A program made the translations under genes and the position numbers. The notes below the pieces were generated by a model. The model saw only the letters and a list, made by a program, of their open reading frames with translations, made no database searches and had not been told where the DNA came from. A stretch of DNA of 64,000 bases from Megalopta genalis (Eukaryota > Arthropoda > Insecta > Hymenoptera > Halictidae), in the NCBI RefSeq assembly GCF_051020955.1, contig NW_027476167.1:496001-560000 (forward strand), given 5' to 3'. How positions within the stretch are numbered: position 1 is the first letter of the stretch; every line of letters begins with the position of its first letter. Shown here piece by piece: positions 47,201 through 56,829 of the stretch.

Positions 47201-47434
47201 GCCTTTTCAGCGCTGCGCCGAGTCCTAAAACGGGAAGTCGGTCACGACCTCGCACTCTCCAGCCTAGTTGGGGCCATGCTGGAGAGCCCGGGGAAGTGGG
47301 CGGCAGCAATCTCTTTCTGCGAGGAGGTTATGTCGCGGAAGGAGGCTGCCGAGCGGGATCGGGAGCTTACAGATCCCGCCCGACGTGCCCGGGGACGGCG
47401 TGCGCGCCCACGCCGAGAAACCCCGGGCAGCTGA
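44291..47434 (+). CDS. ORF2 (endonuclease/RT) of element K
   Basis: 1047 aa without interruption. The endonuclease and RT catalytic residues and the CCHC finger are conserved. The residue before motif B is Cys (VDCGVPQGS), as in element D. Other changes: DECSPRPR, KDRAWRD, FPVGGEAS (shared with L), HIDRLV, APYVTTSRR and VRGYVYRR. None touches a catalytic position, so activity is plausible. WWSRAIAEL groups it with I and N. Confidence 0.93.
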   Translation: MGPPGPIIQVNLNCSARAQDLLFQCLAERGAGLAVVAEPHRVPKHPHWMGDSIGSAAIIWAGRPGSPPCSLIERGLGYVAVDWGGTAVVAIYAPPRWSLEEFEQYLDGVGRCVSRCHPRPVLVLGDFNAKATAWGSPGTDSRGREVLDWAAGLELRLLNTGSVHTCVRHNGGSIVDLSWATPQAARRITGWRVAEGVETLSDHRYIVLDLSAAPPSTLRRRPADECSPRPRWALKRLDQDALMAAAHVVAWPATPAGPVDGNGEAHWFRGAMTSICDVAMPRARVFPRKAVYWWSRAIAELRTECVRARRQYARARRRRRTDDVLAAQLYGRYREKVVALQLAIRRAKDRAWRDLLGSLNRDPWGRPYKMALGRLRPWAPPVTESLDPGLLGRVVDALFPVGGEASRPVPEPEEHEWSPDLEVAPEEMAGVVKWLRGKNTAPGPDGIPGRVWLLAASVLGERLRSLYSGLLRSGTFPDLWRESRMVLLRKDGRPGDSPSAYRPICLLDEAGKIFEKIIVARLSRHLSRDGPDLADCQFGFREGRSTVDAIDRLKSLSDNAVARGGVCLAVSIDIVNAFNTLPWSAIRGALVDHQVPPYLRRVIGAYLRDRWVEYPGRYGMIRREVDCGVPQGSVLGPLLWDLGYNAVLEKASLPDGATLVCYADDTLVVAVGSTFERTIRRAEVAVAAVVARIRDLGLKIAPEKAEAVWFHGRPRSRPPARSWIRVGEACVEVKSELKYLGLILDSRWSFDAHIDRLVPRVEKAAASLGRLLPNLGGPGDLVRRLYLGVVRSMALYGAPIWAPYVTTSRRNTLLLRRLQRRMAIRLIRGYRTTSTVAALALAGELPFELQAAVRGYVYRRTSIASRARGAPPERETVEGFELQARRLALARWRAELCSHAGERVPGALLPHFTSWRERRHGRLSYRATQVFTGHGCFGVYLCRIGREATTVCHHCGAEEDSAQHTLEECPAFSALRRVLKREVGHDLALSSLVGAMLESPGKWAAAISFCEEVMSRKEAAERDRELTDPARRARGRRARPRRETPGS

Positions 47435-47954
47435 GAGTAGGCGGGCGGCGGGTGTACCAGAATATGCTGGTTTCATTGCCCGCCGCCCGCCAACAGAGGA
47501 GGACGTCCACTGTTGGGAGTGGGGGATGACGAGTCGTCTGAGGGGGGCGAGTGTTAACTGTAATCCTCCTCCAATATACTCGTCGTCCCCCCGGCGGCCG
47601 CTGTGATCAGGGCAGGGGCCCTGGTCACCTATCGCGCGGTCGCCGTGTCGGGGCGGTGCGGGGTGCGACCCCTCGCGCCGCCGAATTTAAATGGATTTTA
47701 GGGGGGAGGATTTATTTATTTCCCCCCGGGACGCGGCCGGCCATCGTTACCATCTTGATGGCCGGCCAGGCGAGGGGGAGCCGCGGTAGTGTTCTTCAAG
47801 AGTTCCCGTGGCTCCCCCGTTGAATCGCCAGCGATCGGTCCTGCGTCCTCAGGTCGCCGTGGAGGTTTTAGTGGGTCAAACCCCACACTACCCTCGTCCC
47901 GCTCCCCTGGGCGGGGCGGGGGTGTCTGGCGAGCAGATTTCCTCCACGTAAAAT
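47435..47954 (+). other. 3' UTR of element K
   Basis: The terminal stem is 47858-47865 with 47941-47948. Private changes are GAGGGGGGCGAG early in the UTR and GGCAGGGGCCC. Confidence 0.78.
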
Positions 47955-47974
47955 AAAAAAAAAAAAAAAAAAAA

Positions 47975-47988
47975 GGTTATGTCAAGGT
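47975..47988 (+). repeat. 11-bp repeat tract, one unit plus GGT
   Basis: 14 bp between the K tail and the L C-run. Confidence 0.88.
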
Positions 47989-48132
47989 CCCCCCCGTGTC
48001 CGCTACCTTGTCGTGGTGGGGGGGCTTCGTGCCCTAATGATACTCAAGGCTGTGCTGGCGGGGAATTTATTCCCTGGCAGGTTCTACCATGCCGGAGTGG
48101 CTTGAGGGGAGGGGCCAACTAAAGTCGGACAC
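47989..48132 (+). ncRNA. HDV-like self-cleaving ribozyme candidate, element L
   Basis: P1, P2 (GTGTCCG/CGGACAC at 48126-48132) and P3 are intact. P4 carries ACTCAAG opposite CTTGAGG, losing the outer pair (A at 48042), and a T to G change next to the other arm. The core is unaffected. The leader continues to 48358. Confidence 0.55.
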
Positions 48133-48358
48133 ATACCGTAAACCTGTGGTCATGTTTTACAGGAACGGGGGTCTTGCCTTAACCGGCCGGGCCGCGAGGA
48201 TGACAACCTCTCTAAAAAATCCCTAGCCCCAAGCAGTGTTGCGCGGTGATGAGGGTGTAGCTGGAGTAAGCGCCAGCTACGGTTGGTGGGTGCACCAATC
48301 TTTAGCGGACAACCCCGGGGTACCTGGCGACCCCCGGGTGTATTAGCCTTCCCCGGGT

Positions 48359-50548
48359 ATGGCGGCTCTGCCCGTGGTGACCTTCTTTCCGACCACACTC
48401 GTGGGACCAATTATGGATTCTTTTTCACAAATAACCGGGGAGGGGGGAAACGAGCGTGAGGTGGAGGTGCGCGGGCCTATCGTGCGCCTCAAAAGATGTA
48501 CAGAGCCGGTGTCGCGGAGGCATTCGGCAACACGCGGCAAAAAGAGGACCGCAGCGGGCCTTGGTGAGTGCGATGAGGGGGAGGAGTCAGATTTCTCTGT
48601 CTCCTCAAACCACTCATCGCAGAGTGTCCCGGGCTCTTCGTCGGCGAGGAAGAGAGGACGGCCGCCGACGACCGGCGAATATGTTGGCCTCGCAGAGGCC
48701 AAACTTAGGCTGGCCGAGGCCTCGCAGTTGGAGGCCGAGGCAAGAGAGGTGGCGGCGATATTCGACCCGGGTGCCCCCGTGCCGAGACCATCGCGGTCGA
48801 GCGTTCCGCTCCCGGACGAGACGGATATCGCGGAAAATTTCCGTAACCGTCCGACGCGGGATGTCGCGGCCGCTATATTGGAGAGCCTGGATGAGGTGGC
48901 CAGGATCTCCGGTGTGTCAAAGGGGCTGAAGGGCAACTTGGCCCGCGCCCTGAGGGTGGCCGCCTTAAACGGCAGGGTAGGGGTGTCGGAGCTGGCAGTG
49001 AGGTCAGCTACCGACGCCACGCGTGTCCTGGAGGCCGAAAATGCCGTCCTCAGGGGGCAAATGACGGAGCTGCAGGCGGAGGTGGCCCGGCTCCGGCAGG
49101 TGGTGGAGGCGAGAACGGCTGCTGCCGCAATGCCTCCGCCACGATGCCCGGGAGAGGGTTCAGTATCGCCGCCGATCGTCGGCGCCCGGGATTGCCATCG
49201 CTCCAGGCAAGAAAAGTCCTCGCCACCACCTGCGGCTGCGCCTGCAGATTTTCTGGCGCAAATAGGCGCCCTGATAGACGCCAAATTGGCGTCATTCAGG
49301 AAGGAGCTCGCGCCGCGAACGGACTCGGCCCTACGATCGGTGGCCCCTGGGCCGTCCGTCCCCTCACAGTCTTCGGACAGGGTGGGGCGGAGGACGAAGA
49401 AGAAAAAGAAAGGTGAGAAAGCTGGGGCGGCTAAAGCGGCCCAGACGAAGCCTGCACGACCGCGAGCAGAATTGGCCCCACCCTCCGCCGCGCCTCCACC
49501 CCAGGAGGCATGGTCCCGGGTGGTTGGCCGGAAGGCCAAAAAGGCGGCTGCCAAGGCCACTGCGGCCGCGAATAAAAAAGGACGGGTGGTCCCGGCGGCC
49601 CCCAGGAAGACACCCCTGCCTCCTCGACCGCCACGCACAGCTGCGGTTACCATAACGGTTCCGTCTGGCGTGGACATTACTTACGCGCAGGCGATGGCCA
49701 CTGCCAGGTCCAAGGTGGACCTGGCAGAAATTGGCATCGCCTCGCTGAGGCCGCGAAGGGCGGTGACTGGGGGGTTAATTTTGGAGGTCCCTGGCACCGA
49801 TGGGGCCGCCAAGGCCACCGTCCTCGCCACAAAAGTGGCGGAAGCACTGGCAGGCACCGGCGTAAAGGTCGCGCGTCCGGTCAAAAAAGCTGACCTTAGG
49901 GTGCGCTGCCTGGTCGATTCGACCACGCCGGCGGAGGTCGCTGCGGCTGTTGCCCGCGTGGGCGGGTGCAGCGAGGGGGACATCAATACCGGCGAAATCC
50001 GGTCTTCCCCCTCGGGATTGGGCACCCTCTGGGTGCGATGTCCTGCCGCGGCCGCTCGCAAGGTTGCTGTCGCGGGCCGGATAACCGTCGGCTGGACCCA
50101 GGCAGCCGTGGAGGCCCTGAGTGCCCGGCCTCTGCAGTGTTACCGTTGCCTTGGTGTTGGCCACACCAGTCAGGGGTGCACTTCTGCCGAGGATAGGTCC
50201 GACTGCTGCTATAGATGCGGCAGTCGGGACCATAAGGTGGCAGCCTGTACGGCCACGCCCCATTGTCCGCTTTGTGCGGGCGCGGGCAAGCCGTCTGGCC
50301 ACCGTCTCGGCAGCCGGGCATGTCCTGCCAGTGCGCGGCGAGGCAAGGGAGGCGGCCAAAGGCCGTCTGCCAGATTTAATAAAAAGAGGAAGGAAACCAC
50401 GATGGCCAAGGCAGCGACCACCGTGGCCAGCAACGTAAAGGCGGCACCGCCTGATGCTACCGCCGCGCCCGCGGGGGCGGATGGGGCCACTAAAGTCCCA
50501 GACGCCACCGCATCCGCGGCCGTGACGGCGATGGACACGGCTGTGTAA
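48359..50548 (+). CDS. ORF1 (Gag-like protein) of element L
   Basis: 729 aa, intact. AT-hook-like KRGRPP, coiled coil, basic RTKKKKKGEK, RRM-like region and zinc knuckles are all present. The first knuckle ends SQGC (Gly for Arg), but its CCHC ligands are kept. Private changes: MAALPVVTFF, PPRCPGEGS, SRQEKSS, VRCLVDSTT. TAATG joins it to ORF2. Confidence 0.91.
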   Translation: MAALPVVTFFPTTLVGPIMDSFSQITGEGGNEREVEVRGPIVRLKRCTEPVSRRHSATRGKKRTAAGLGECDEGEESDFSVSSNHSSQSVPGSSSARKRGRPPTTGEYVGLAEAKLRLAEASQLEAEAREVAAIFDPGAPVPRPSRSSVPLPDETDIAENFRNRPTRDVAAAILESLDEVARISGVSKGLKGNLARALRVAALNGRVGVSELAVRSATDATRVLEAENAVLRGQMTELQAEVARLRQVVEARTAAAAMPPPRCPGEGSVSPPIVGARDCHRSRQEKSSPPPAAAPADFLAQIGALIDAKLASFRKELAPRTDSALRSVAPGPSVPSQSSDRVGRRTKKKKKGEKAGAAKAAQTKPARPRAELAPPSAAPPPQEAWSRVVGRKAKKAAAKATAAANKKGRVVPAAPRKTPLPPRPPRTAAVTITVPSGVDITYAQAMATARSKVDLAEIGIASLRPRRAVTGGLILEVPGTDGAAKATVLATKVAEALAGTGVKVARPVKKADLRVRCLVDSTTPAEVAAAVARVGGCSEGDINTGEIRSSPSGLGTLWVRCPAAAARKVAVAGRITVGWTQAAVEALSARPLQCYRCLGVGHTSQGCTSAEDRSDCCYRCGSRDHKVAACTATPHCPLCAGAGKPSGHRLGSRACPASARRGKGGGQRPSARFNKKRKETTMAKAATTVASNVKAAPPDATAAPAGADGATKVPDATASAAVTAMDTAV

Positions 50549-53500
50549 TGGGGCCCCCGGGCCCGATAATACAAGTTAACCTCAACTGCTCGGCCAGAGC
50601 GCAGGATCTCCTGTTTCAATGCATGGCCGATCGGGGTGCCGGGTTGGCAGTCGTGGCGGAGCCGCACAGGGTCCCCAAACATCCACACTGGATGGGGGAC
50701 TCGATTGGCTCCGCCGCGATTATTTGGGCTGGGAGGCCGGGGTCCCCGCCGTGCTCGCTTATCGAGCGCGGCCTGGGATACGTGGCCGTCGATTGGGGCG
50801 GCACTGCGGTTGTGGCGATATACGCACCTCCGAGGTGGTCCCTCGAAGAGTTTGAGCAGTATCTGGACGGGGTAGGGAGATGCGTCTCCCGCTGCCATCC
50901 CCGTCCGGTGCTGGTCCTGGGGGACTTCAATGCCAAGGCCACGGCTTGGGGTTCTCCCGGGACTGACTCGAGGGGCCGGGAGGTGCTGGATTGGGCGGCG
51001 GGACTGGAGCTCCGTCTCCTGAACACGGGCTCGGTCCATACGTGCGTGCGGCATAACGGGGGGTCCATCGTTGACCTTTCGTGGGCAACACCCCCGGCCG
51101 CGCGCCGTATTACGGGGTGGAGGGTGGCGGAAGGGGTCGAGACGTTGTCTGACCATAGTTACATAGTTCTCGACCTATCCGCCGCCCCACCATCGACAAC
51201 CCGTCGTCGCCCCGCCGATGACGGTTCGCCTCAGCCGCGGTGGGCGCTGAAGCGCCTCGACCAGGACGCTCTGATGGCGGCAGCCCACGTCGTGGCCTGG
51301 CCAGCAACACCGACCGGGCCAGTCGACGGGAATGGGGAGGCCCATTGGTTCCGGGGCGCAATGACGTCGGTTTGCGACGTCGCCATGCCACGGGCCAGGG
51401 TCTTCCCGAGGAAGGCGGTGTACTGGTGGTCGCGCGAGATAGCGGAATTACGCACCGAGTGCGTTCGCGCGGGACGCCAGTACGCTCGCGCCCGTCGACG
51501 ACGACGAACGGACGACGTGCTGGCTGCCCAGCTGTACGGGCTATATCGGGAGAAGGTGGTCGCCCTGCAGCTGGCCATCAGGCGGGCAAAGGACCAGGCC
51601 TGGCGCGATCTCCTCGGCTCTCTGAACCGAGATCCGTGGGGGCGCCCATACAAGATGGCATTGGGACGATTACGTCCCTGGGCGCCCCCCGTGACGGAGA
51701 GCCTGGATCCGGGGCTGCTCGGGAGGGTCGTGGACGCTTTATTCCCCGTTGGCGGGGAGGCGTCCCGGCCCGTCCCTGAGCCAGAGGAACATGAGTGGTC
51801 CCCGGATCTTGAGGTCGCGACGGAGGAGATGGCCGGGGTCGTCAAATGGCTCCGGGGCAAGAATACCGCCCCGGGGCCGGACGGTATCCCCGGCCGGGTC
51901 TGGTTGCTCGCCGCGAGCGTCCTGGGGGAGAGGCTGAGGAGCCTCTACTCTGGGCTCCTGAGGTCGGGGACGTTCCCCGACCTATGGAGAGAAAGTCGGA
52001 TGGTCCTCTTGAGGAAGGATGGGAGGCCGGGTGATTCTCCCTCCGCGTACCGGCCCATTTGTCTCCTGGATGAGGCGGGCAAGATCTTCGAGAAGATCAT
52101 TGTTGCCCGCCTCTCCAGACACCTGTCCCGCGACGGCCCAGATCTGGCGGACTGCCAGTTTGGCTTCCGGGAGGGGCGATCGACGGTCGACGCAATCGAC
52201 CGCCTCAAGTCCCTCTCGGACAATGCCGTGGCAAGGGGCGGGGTGTGCTTGGCGGTGTCCATTGACATCGTCAATGCGTTCAACACCCTGCCCTGGTCCG
52301 CCATTAGGGAGGCCCTCGTCGATCACCAGGTGCCTCCCTATCTGAGGCGGGTGATCGGGGCCTACCTGCGGGACAGGTGGGTTGAATACCCGGGCCGGTG
52401 CGGGATGATACGGAGGGAAGTGGACCGCGGGGTCCCGCAGGGGTCCGTTTTAGGACCGCTCCTGTGGGACCTCGGTTACAACGCGGTCCTGGAGAAGGCC
52501 TCCCTGCCCGACGGTGCCACCCTCGTCTGCTACGCGGACGACACGTTGGTGGTCGCTGTCGGGAGTACCTTCGAGAGGACCATCCGACGAGCAGAGGTTG
52601 CGGTGGCAGCCGTCGTCGCGAGGATCCGCGATCTGGGGCTGAAAATAGCCCCGGAGAAGGCCGAGGCTGTCTGGTTCCACGGACGGCCTCGGTCTCGGCC
52701 ACCGGCCAGATCGTGGATCCGGGTTGGAGAAGCCTGCGTCGAGGTGAAGTCCGAGTTGAAATATCTCGGACTGATACTCGACAGCCGCTGGAGCTTCGAT
52801 GCGCATCTCGACCGTCTCGTCCCCCGAGTCGAAAAGGCGGCGGCCTCTTTGGGCCGCCTGCTGCCCAACCTCGGGGGACCGGGAGATTTGGTGCGCCGCC
52901 TATACCTGGGCGTGGTGCGGTCTATGGCCTTATACGGTGCCCCAATATGGGCGCCGTACGTGATGACCAGCCGGCGCAACACGCTGTTGTTGCGCCGGCT
53001 GCAGAGGCGGATGGCCATCCGCCTTATAAGAGGTTACCGCACCGCGTCTACCGTGGCGGCGCTTGCTCTGGCGGGAGAACTTCCCTTCGAGCTTCAAGCG
53101 GCGGTGCGCGCCTATGTTTATGGGCGCACAAGCATCGCCAGCCGTGCTCGAGGGGCCCCGCCGGAGCGAGAGATGGTCGAGGGCTTCGAGCTCCAGGCCC
53201 GGCGACTAGCGCTCGCCAGATGGCGTGCCGAGCTTTGCTCCCACGCCGGCGAGCGCGTCCCCGGGGCTCTCCTGCCGCACTTCACCTCGTGGCGGGAGAG
53301 ACGGCATGGCAGGCTCTCCTACCGTGCGACGCAGGTGTTCACCGGGCATGGCTGCTTCGGTGTCTACCTGTGTCGCATCGGGCGGGAAGCGACGACGGTG
53401 TGCCACCATTGTGGCGCGGAGGAAGACTCGGCGCAGCACACGCTGGAGGAATGTCCCGCCTTTTCAGCGCTGCGCCGAGTCCTAAAACGAGAAGTCGGCC

Positions 53501-53691
53501 ACGACCTCGCACTCTCCAGCCTAGTTGGGGCCATGCTGGAGAGCCCGGGGAAGTGGGCGGCAGCAATCTCTTTCTGCGAGGAGGTTATGTCGCGGAAGGA
53601 GGCTGCCGAGCGGGATCGGGAGCTTACAGATCCCGCCCGACGTGCCCGGGGACGGCGTGCGCGCCCACGCCGAGAAACCCCGGGCAGCTGA
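50548..53691 (+). CDS. ORF2 (endonuclease/RT) of element L
   Basis: 1047 aa, intact. The endonuclease motif SDHRY reads SDHSY, so the catalytic Asp-His pair is kept but the following Arg is Ser. RT motifs A-C and the CCHC finger fit the consensus. Others: CMADRGAG near the N-terminus, VRAGRQYAR and YGLYREK in the basic linker, VATEEMAG. The C-terminal third is identical in kind to element C (RTASTVAAL, EREMVEG). Probably competent, with the endonuclease change as the only doubt. Confidence 0.93.
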   Translation: MGPPGPIIQVNLNCSARAQDLLFQCMADRGAGLAVVAEPHRVPKHPHWMGDSIGSAAIIWAGRPGSPPCSLIERGLGYVAVDWGGTAVVAIYAPPRWSLEEFEQYLDGVGRCVSRCHPRPVLVLGDFNAKATAWGSPGTDSRGREVLDWAAGLELRLLNTGSVHTCVRHNGGSIVDLSWATPPAARRITGWRVAEGVETLSDHSYIVLDLSAAPPSTTRRRPADDGSPQPRWALKRLDQDALMAAAHVVAWPATPTGPVDGNGEAHWFRGAMTSVCDVAMPRARVFPRKAVYWWSREIAELRTECVRAGRQYARARRRRRTDDVLAAQLYGLYREKVVALQLAIRRAKDQAWRDLLGSLNRDPWGRPYKMALGRLRPWAPPVTESLDPGLLGRVVDALFPVGGEASRPVPEPEEHEWSPDLEVATEEMAGVVKWLRGKNTAPGPDGIPGRVWLLAASVLGERLRSLYSGLLRSGTFPDLWRESRMVLLRKDGRPGDSPSAYRPICLLDEAGKIFEKIIVARLSRHLSRDGPDLADCQFGFREGRSTVDAIDRLKSLSDNAVARGGVCLAVSIDIVNAFNTLPWSAIREALVDHQVPPYLRRVIGAYLRDRWVEYPGRCGMIRREVDRGVPQGSVLGPLLWDLGYNAVLEKASLPDGATLVCYADDTLVVAVGSTFERTIRRAEVAVAAVVARIRDLGLKIAPEKAEAVWFHGRPRSRPPARSWIRVGEACVEVKSELKYLGLILDSRWSFDAHLDRLVPRVEKAAASLGRLLPNLGGPGDLVRRLYLGVVRSMALYGAPIWAPYVMTSRRNTLLLRRLQRRMAIRLIRGYRTASTVAALALAGELPFELQAAVRAYVYGRTSIASRARGAPPEREMVEGFELQARRLALARWRAELCSHAGERVPGALLPHFTSWRERRHGRLSYRATQVFTGHGCFGVYLCRIGREATTVCHHCGAEEDSAQHTLEECPAFSALRRVLKREVGHDLALSSLVGAMLESPGKWAAAISFCEEVMSRKEAAERDRELTDPARRARGRRARPRRETPGS

Positions 53692-54210
53692 GAGTAGGCG
53701 GGCGGCGGGTGTACCAGTACATGCTGGTTTCATTGCCCGCCGCCCGCCAACAGAGGAGGACCTCCCCTGTTGTGAGTGGGGGATGACGAGTCGCCTGAAG
53801 GAGGCGAGGGATAATTGTGATCCTCCTCCAATATACTCGCCGTCCCCCCGGCGGCCGCTGTGATCAGGGCGGGGGCCCTGGTCACCTATCGCGCGGTCGC
53901 CGTGTCGGGGCGGTGCGGGGTGCGACCCCTCGCGCCGCCGAATTTAAATGGATTTTAGGGGGGAGGATTTATTTTATTTCCCCCCGGGACGCGGCCGGCC
54001 ATCGTTACCATCCTGATGGCCGGCCAGGCGAGAGGGAGCCGCGGTAGTGTTCTTCAAGAGTTCCCGAGGCTCCCCCGTTGAATCGCCAGCGATCGGTCCT
54101 GCGTCCTCAGGTCGCCGTGGAGGTTTTAGTGGGTCAAACCCCACACTACCCTCGTCCCGCTCCCCCGGGCGGGGCGGGGGTGTCTGGCGAGCAGATTTCC
54201 TCCACGTAAA

Positions 54211-54212
<2 letters not shown>
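53692..54212 (+). other. 3' UTR of element L
   Basis: The terminal stem is 54116-54123 with 54199-54206. It shares the GAGAGGGAGCC...CCGAGGCTCCC hairpin variant and GATAATTG with element C. Confidence 0.78.
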
Positions 54213-54250
<38 letters not shown>

Positions 54251-54252
<2 letters not shown>

Positions 54253-54265
54253 TTATGTCAAGGTT
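54251..54265 (+). repeat. 11-bp repeat tract, one unit plus GGTT
   Basis: 15 bp between the L tail and the M C-run. Confidence 0.88.
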
Positions 54266-54409
54266 CCCCCCCGAGTCCGCTACCTTGTCGTGGTGGGGGG
54301 GCTTCGTGCCCTAATGATCCTCAAGGCTGTGCCGGCGGGGAATTTATTCCCTGGCAGGTTCTACCATGCCGGAGTGGCTTGAGGTGAGGGGCCAACTAAA
54401 GTCGGACAC
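54266..54409 (+). ncRNA. HDV-like self-cleaving ribozyme candidate, element M
   Basis: P1 is intact. P2a is GAGTCCG against CGGACAC (54403-54409), the same one-pair loss as in E. Unlike E, this copy begins exactly at the C-run, so either the weakened form still cleaves or the leader was acquired by conversion. The leader continues to 54636. Confidence 0.5.
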
Positions 54410-54636
54410 ATACCGTAAACCTGTGGTCATGTTTTACAGGAACGGGGGTCTTGCCTTAACCGGCCGGGCCGCGAGGATGACAACCTCTCTAAAAAATCCC
54501 TAGCCCCAAGCAGTGTTGCGCGGTGAAGAGGGCGTAGCTGGAGTAAGCGCCAGCTATGGTTGGTGGGTGCACCAATCGTTAGCGGACAACCCCGGGGTAC
54601 CTGGCGACCCCCCGGGCGTATTAGCCTTCCCCGGGT

Positions 54637-56829
54637 ATGGCGGCTCTACCCGGGGTGACCTCCTTTCCGACCACACTCGTGGGATTAAGTATGGAGTCTA
54701 CTTTTTCACAAACAACCGGGGAGGGGGGAAACGAGCGTGTGGGGGAGGTGCGCGGGCCTATCGTGCGCCTCAAAAGATGCACAGAGCCGGTGTCGCGGAG
54801 GCATTCGGCGACACGCGGCAAAAAGAGGACCGCAGCGGGCCTTGGTGAGTGCGATGAGGGGGAGGAGTCAGATTTCTCTGTCTCCTCCCACCACTCATCG
54901 CAGAGTGTCCCGGGCTCTTCGTCGGCGAGGAAGAGAGGACGGCCGCCGACGACCGGCGAATATGTTGGCCTCGCAGAGGCCAAGCTTAGGCTGGCCGAGG
55001 CCTCGCAGTTGGAGGCCGAGGCAAGGGAGGTGGCGGCGATATTCGACCCGGGTGCCCCCGTGCCGAGACCATCGCGGTCGAGCGTCCCGCTCCCGGACGA
55101 GACGGATATCGCGGAAAATTTCCGCAACCGTTCGACGCGGGATGTCGCGGCCGCCATATTGGAGAGCCTGGATGAGGTGGCCAGGATCTCCGGCGTGTCA
55201 AAGGGGCTGAAGGGCAATTTGGCCCGCGCCCTAAGGGTGGCCGCCTTAAACGGCAGGGTGGGGGTGTCCGAGCTGGCGGTGAGGTCGGCTACCGACGCCA
55301 CGCGTGTCCTGGAGGCCGAGAATGCCGTCCTCAGGGGACAAATGACGGAGCTGCAGGCGGAGGTGGCCCGGCTCCGGCAGGTGGTGGAGGCGAGAACGGC
55401 TGCTGCCGCAATGCCTCCGCCGCCGCGCCCGGGAGAGGGCTCAGGTTCGCCGCCGATCGTCGCCGCCCGGGACTGCCAACGCTCCGGGCAAGAAAAGTCC
55501 TCGCCCCCAACTGCGGCTGCGCCCGCAGATTTTCTGGTGCAGATAAGCGCCCTGATAGACGCCAAATTGGCGTCATTCAGGAGGGAGCTCGCGCCGCGAA
55601 CGGACTCGGCCCTGCGATCGGTGGCCCCTGGGCCGTCCGTCCCCTCACAGTCTTCGGACAGGGTGGGGCGGAGGGCGAAGAAGAAGAAGAAAGGTGGGAA
55701 AGCTGGGGCGGCTAAATCGGCCCAGACGGAGCCCGCTCGACCGCGAACAGAATTGGCCCCACCCTCCGCCGCGCCTCCACCCCAGGAGGCGTGGTCCCAG
55801 GTGGTTGGCCGGAAGGCCAAAAAGGCGGCTGCCAAGGCCACTGCGGCCGCGAATAAAAAAGGACGGGTGGTCCCGGCGGCCCCCAGGAAGACACGCCTGC
55901 CTCCTCGACCGCCACGCACAGCAGCGGTTACCATAACGGTTCCGTCTGGCGTGGACATTACTTACGCGCAGGCGATGGCCACTGCCAGGTCCAAGGTGGA
56001 CCTGGCAGAAATTGGCATCGCCTCGCTGAGGCCGCGAAGGGCGGTGACTGGGGGGTTAATTTTGGAGGTCGCTGGCACCGATGGGGCCGCCAAGGCCACC
56101 GTCCTCGCCACAAAAGTGGCGGAAGCGCTGGCAGGCACCGGCGTAAAGGTCGCGCGTCCGGTCAAAAAAGCTGACCTTAGGGTGCGCGGCCTGGTCGATT
56201 CGACCACGCCGGCGGAGGTCGCTGCGGCTGTTGCCCGCGTGGGCGGGTGCAGCGAGGGGGACATCAATACCGGCGAAATCCGGTCTTCCCCCTCGGGATT
56301 GGGCACCCTCTGGGTCCGATGTCCTGCCGCGGCCGCTCGCAAGGTTGCTGTCGCGGGCCGGATAACCGTCGGCTGGACCCAGGCAGCCGTGGAGGCCCTG
56401 AGTGCCCGGCCTCTGCAGTGTTACCGTTGCCTTGGTGTTGGCCACACCAGTCAGCGGTGCACTTCTGCCGAGGATAGGTCCGACTGCTGCTATAGATGCG
56501 GCAGTCGGGACCATAAGGTGGCAGCCTGTACGGCCACGCCCAATTGTCCCCTTTGTGCGGGCGCGGGCAAGCCGTCTGGTCACCGCCTCGGCAGCCGGGC
56601 TTGTCCTGCCAGTGCGGGGCGAGGCAAGGGAGGCGGCCAATGGCCGTCTGCCAGACTTAATAAAAAAGGGAAGATGAACACGATGGCCAAGGCAGCGACC
56701 ACCGTGGCCAGCAACGAACAGGCGGCTCCGCCTGATGCTAACGCCGCGCCCGCGGGGGCGGATGGGGCCACTAAATTCCCAGACGCCACCGCATCAGCGG
56801 CCGTGACGGCGATGCACACGGCTGTATAA
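54637..56829 (+). CDS. ORF1 (Gag-like protein) of element M
   Basis: 730 aa, open. The start is like E (LSMESTF), the middle like I and L. NERVGEVRG replaces NEREVEVRG, and MNTMAKAA and AMHTAV are private tail changes. KRGRPP, coiled coil, RRAKKKKKGGK, RRM-like region and all zinc-knuckle ligands are kept. It could supply ORF1 in trans although its own ORF2 is broken. The TAATG junction is preserved (TATAATGG). Confidence 0.91.
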   Translation: MAALPGVTSFPTTLVGLSMESTFSQTTGEGGNERVGEVRGPIVRLKRCTEPVSRRHSATRGKKRTAAGLGECDEGEESDFSVSSHHSSQSVPGSSSARKRGRPPTTGEYVGLAEAKLRLAEASQLEAEAREVAAIFDPGAPVPRPSRSSVPLPDETDIAENFRNRSTRDVAAAILESLDEVARISGVSKGLKGNLARALRVAALNGRVGVSELAVRSATDATRVLEAENAVLRGQMTELQAEVARLRQVVEARTAAAAMPPPPRPGEGSGSPPIVAARDCQRSGQEKSSPPTAAAPADFLVQISALIDAKLASFRRELAPRTDSALRSVAPGPSVPSQSSDRVGRRAKKKKKGGKAGAAKSAQTEPARPRTELAPPSAAPPPQEAWSQVVGRKAKKAAAKATAAANKKGRVVPAAPRKTRLPPRPPRTAAVTITVPSGVDITYAQAMATARSKVDLAEIGIASLRPRRAVTGGLILEVAGTDGAAKATVLATKVAEALAGTGVKVARPVKKADLRVRGLVDSTTPAEVAAAVARVGGCSEGDINTGEIRSSPSGLGTLWVRCPAAAARKVAVAGRITVGWTQAAVEALSARPLQCYRCLGVGHTSQRCTSAEDRSDCCYRCGSRDHKVAACTATPNCPLCAGAGKPSGHRLGSRACPASAGRGKGGGQWPSARLNKKGKMNTMAKAATTVASNEQAAPPDANAAPAGADGATKFPDATASAAVTAMHTAV

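Larger units (their letters stand above)
41728..47974 (+). mobile_element. Element K: full-length family 1 LINE
   Basis: A complete copy starting CCCCCCC after GGT, with both ORFs open and a 20-nt poly(A) (47955-47974). Its central ORF1 is nearly that of E, including the AANNKKG insertion, while its leader is like I. This points to recombination or conversion among copies. Confidence 0.95.
47989..54250 (+). mobile_element. Element L: full-length family 1 LINE
   Basis: A complete copy with the longest poly(A) of the window (54213-54250, 38 nt), which may mean recent insertion. Both ORFs are open. Its 3' kilobase matches element C, including paired changes in a 3' UTR hairpin. Confidence 0.95.
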
